Source of the DNA: Lentisphaeria bacterium
GTDB lineage: Bacteria > Verrucomicrobiota > Lentisphaeria > Oligosphaerales > PUNB01
Reading direction: 5' to 3'
Length of the DNA stretch: 5,477 nt
NCBI GenBank assembly: GCA_007133055.1
Contig: SLNM01000217.1
Location: 1-5,477, forward strand
Below are positions 5,350-5,477 of the stretch, piece by piece. The notes below the pieces were generated by a model. That model was not told the DNA's origin, made no database searches, and saw only the letters and a list, made by a program, of their open reading frames with translations. A program made the position numbers and the translations under genes. Each line of letters opens with the position of its first letter. Within the stretch, counting starts at the first letter, position 1.

Positions 5350-5402
5350 AATTACGGGCGAAAGATTAGGGCGAAAGATTAGGGTTGAGATTCAGTTTCG
5401 GC
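5314..5402. repeat. 10-base perfect inverted repeat around the 13-mer duplication
   Basis: GCCGAAACTG (5314-5323) is the exact reverse complement of CAGTTTCGGC (5393-5402). The left arm shares bases with the inner hairpin of the leader, so the two pairings exclude each other. The 13-base tandem repeat lies between the arms. Confidence 0.5.
5356..5384. repeat. 13-base tandem duplication, 2.2 copies
   Basis: GGGCGAAAGATTA occurs twice in direct succession (5356-5368 and 5369-5381), followed by GGG of a third copy. GAATTAC just before it and GGTTGAGATT just after look like worn copies. It lies about 90-115 bases upstream of the PEP-CTERM start and might be a pair of activator sites or a slippage product. 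Confidence 0.65.
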
Positions 5403-5466
5403 GGACGATAGCGGGCGACCAGCCTTCGCATGGCCTACGGCTTGGCAGGCGATAGCGGCGGACGAT
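5399..5466. repeat. Short direct repeats near the right edge
   Basis: CGGCGGACGAT occurs at 5399-5409 and 5456-5466, and CGATAGCGG at 5406-5414 and 5450-5458. The two words come in opposite order in the two places, a permuted arrangement. Between them lies CCTTCGCATGGCCTACGGCTTGG, a GC-rich text of the kind found in dispersed intergenic repeats. The element probably continues beyond the window. Confidence 0.45.
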
Positions 5467-5477
5467 TTTGTGCCCAA

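Overview
The window looks like a chromosomal piece of a Gram-negative bacterium, most likely from the Planctomycetes-Verrucomicrobia-Lentisphaerae-Kiritimatiellota group. The clues are a PEP-CTERM surface protein (sorting tail IPEP, hydrophobic stretch, KRRRI), a cytoplasmic sialidase-like gene set between DapA-family aldolases, and gene spacers full of short tandem repeats. No single marker fixes the taxon; the placement is inference.

Layout. Positions 2-922 (+) hold the 3' part of a TIM-barrel-like gene of unknown function that enters from the left edge. A 125-base gap with a possible promoter and dyad leads to a compact three-gene operon on the + strand: a DapA/NanA-family aldolase (1048-1962), a BNR/sialidase-fold protein (1980-3110, 17 bases later) and a second, divergent DapA/NanA-family aldolase (3107-3991, ATGA overlap). 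From 3992 to 4572 lies a convergent spacer with no convincing gene. It carries a decayed copy of a piece of the first gene and several short-repeat families with periods of six, seven and about eight bases. On the - strand, 4573-5268 encodes a secreted PEP-CTERM protein. Its upstream region (5269-5477) contains nested and competing inverted repeats and a 13-base tandem duplication.

Working together. The operon resembles sialic acid or 2-keto-3-deoxy sugar acid catabolism: a sialidase-fold protein could release or recognise a sugar and the Schiff-base aldolases could cleave a 2-keto acid. Both aldolases lack the arginine that marks true lysine-pathway dihydrodipicolinate synthase, and each carries a different part of the N-acetylneuraminate lyase signature. 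None of the three has a signal peptide, so the chemistry is probably intracellular. The substrate cannot be read from the sequence. The PEP-CTERM gene faces the operon and is probably unrelated in function.

The most interesting signals are the degraded copy of the first gene just after the operon, which puts matching direct repeats on both sides of the aldolase-sialidase-aldolase cassette; the in-phase heptamer array starting two bases after the PEP-CTERM stop codon; and the mutually exclusive inverted repeats upstream of that gene. I saw no phage, transposase, CRISPR or complete RNA gene. The sequence does not demonstrate a new defence or mobile system.
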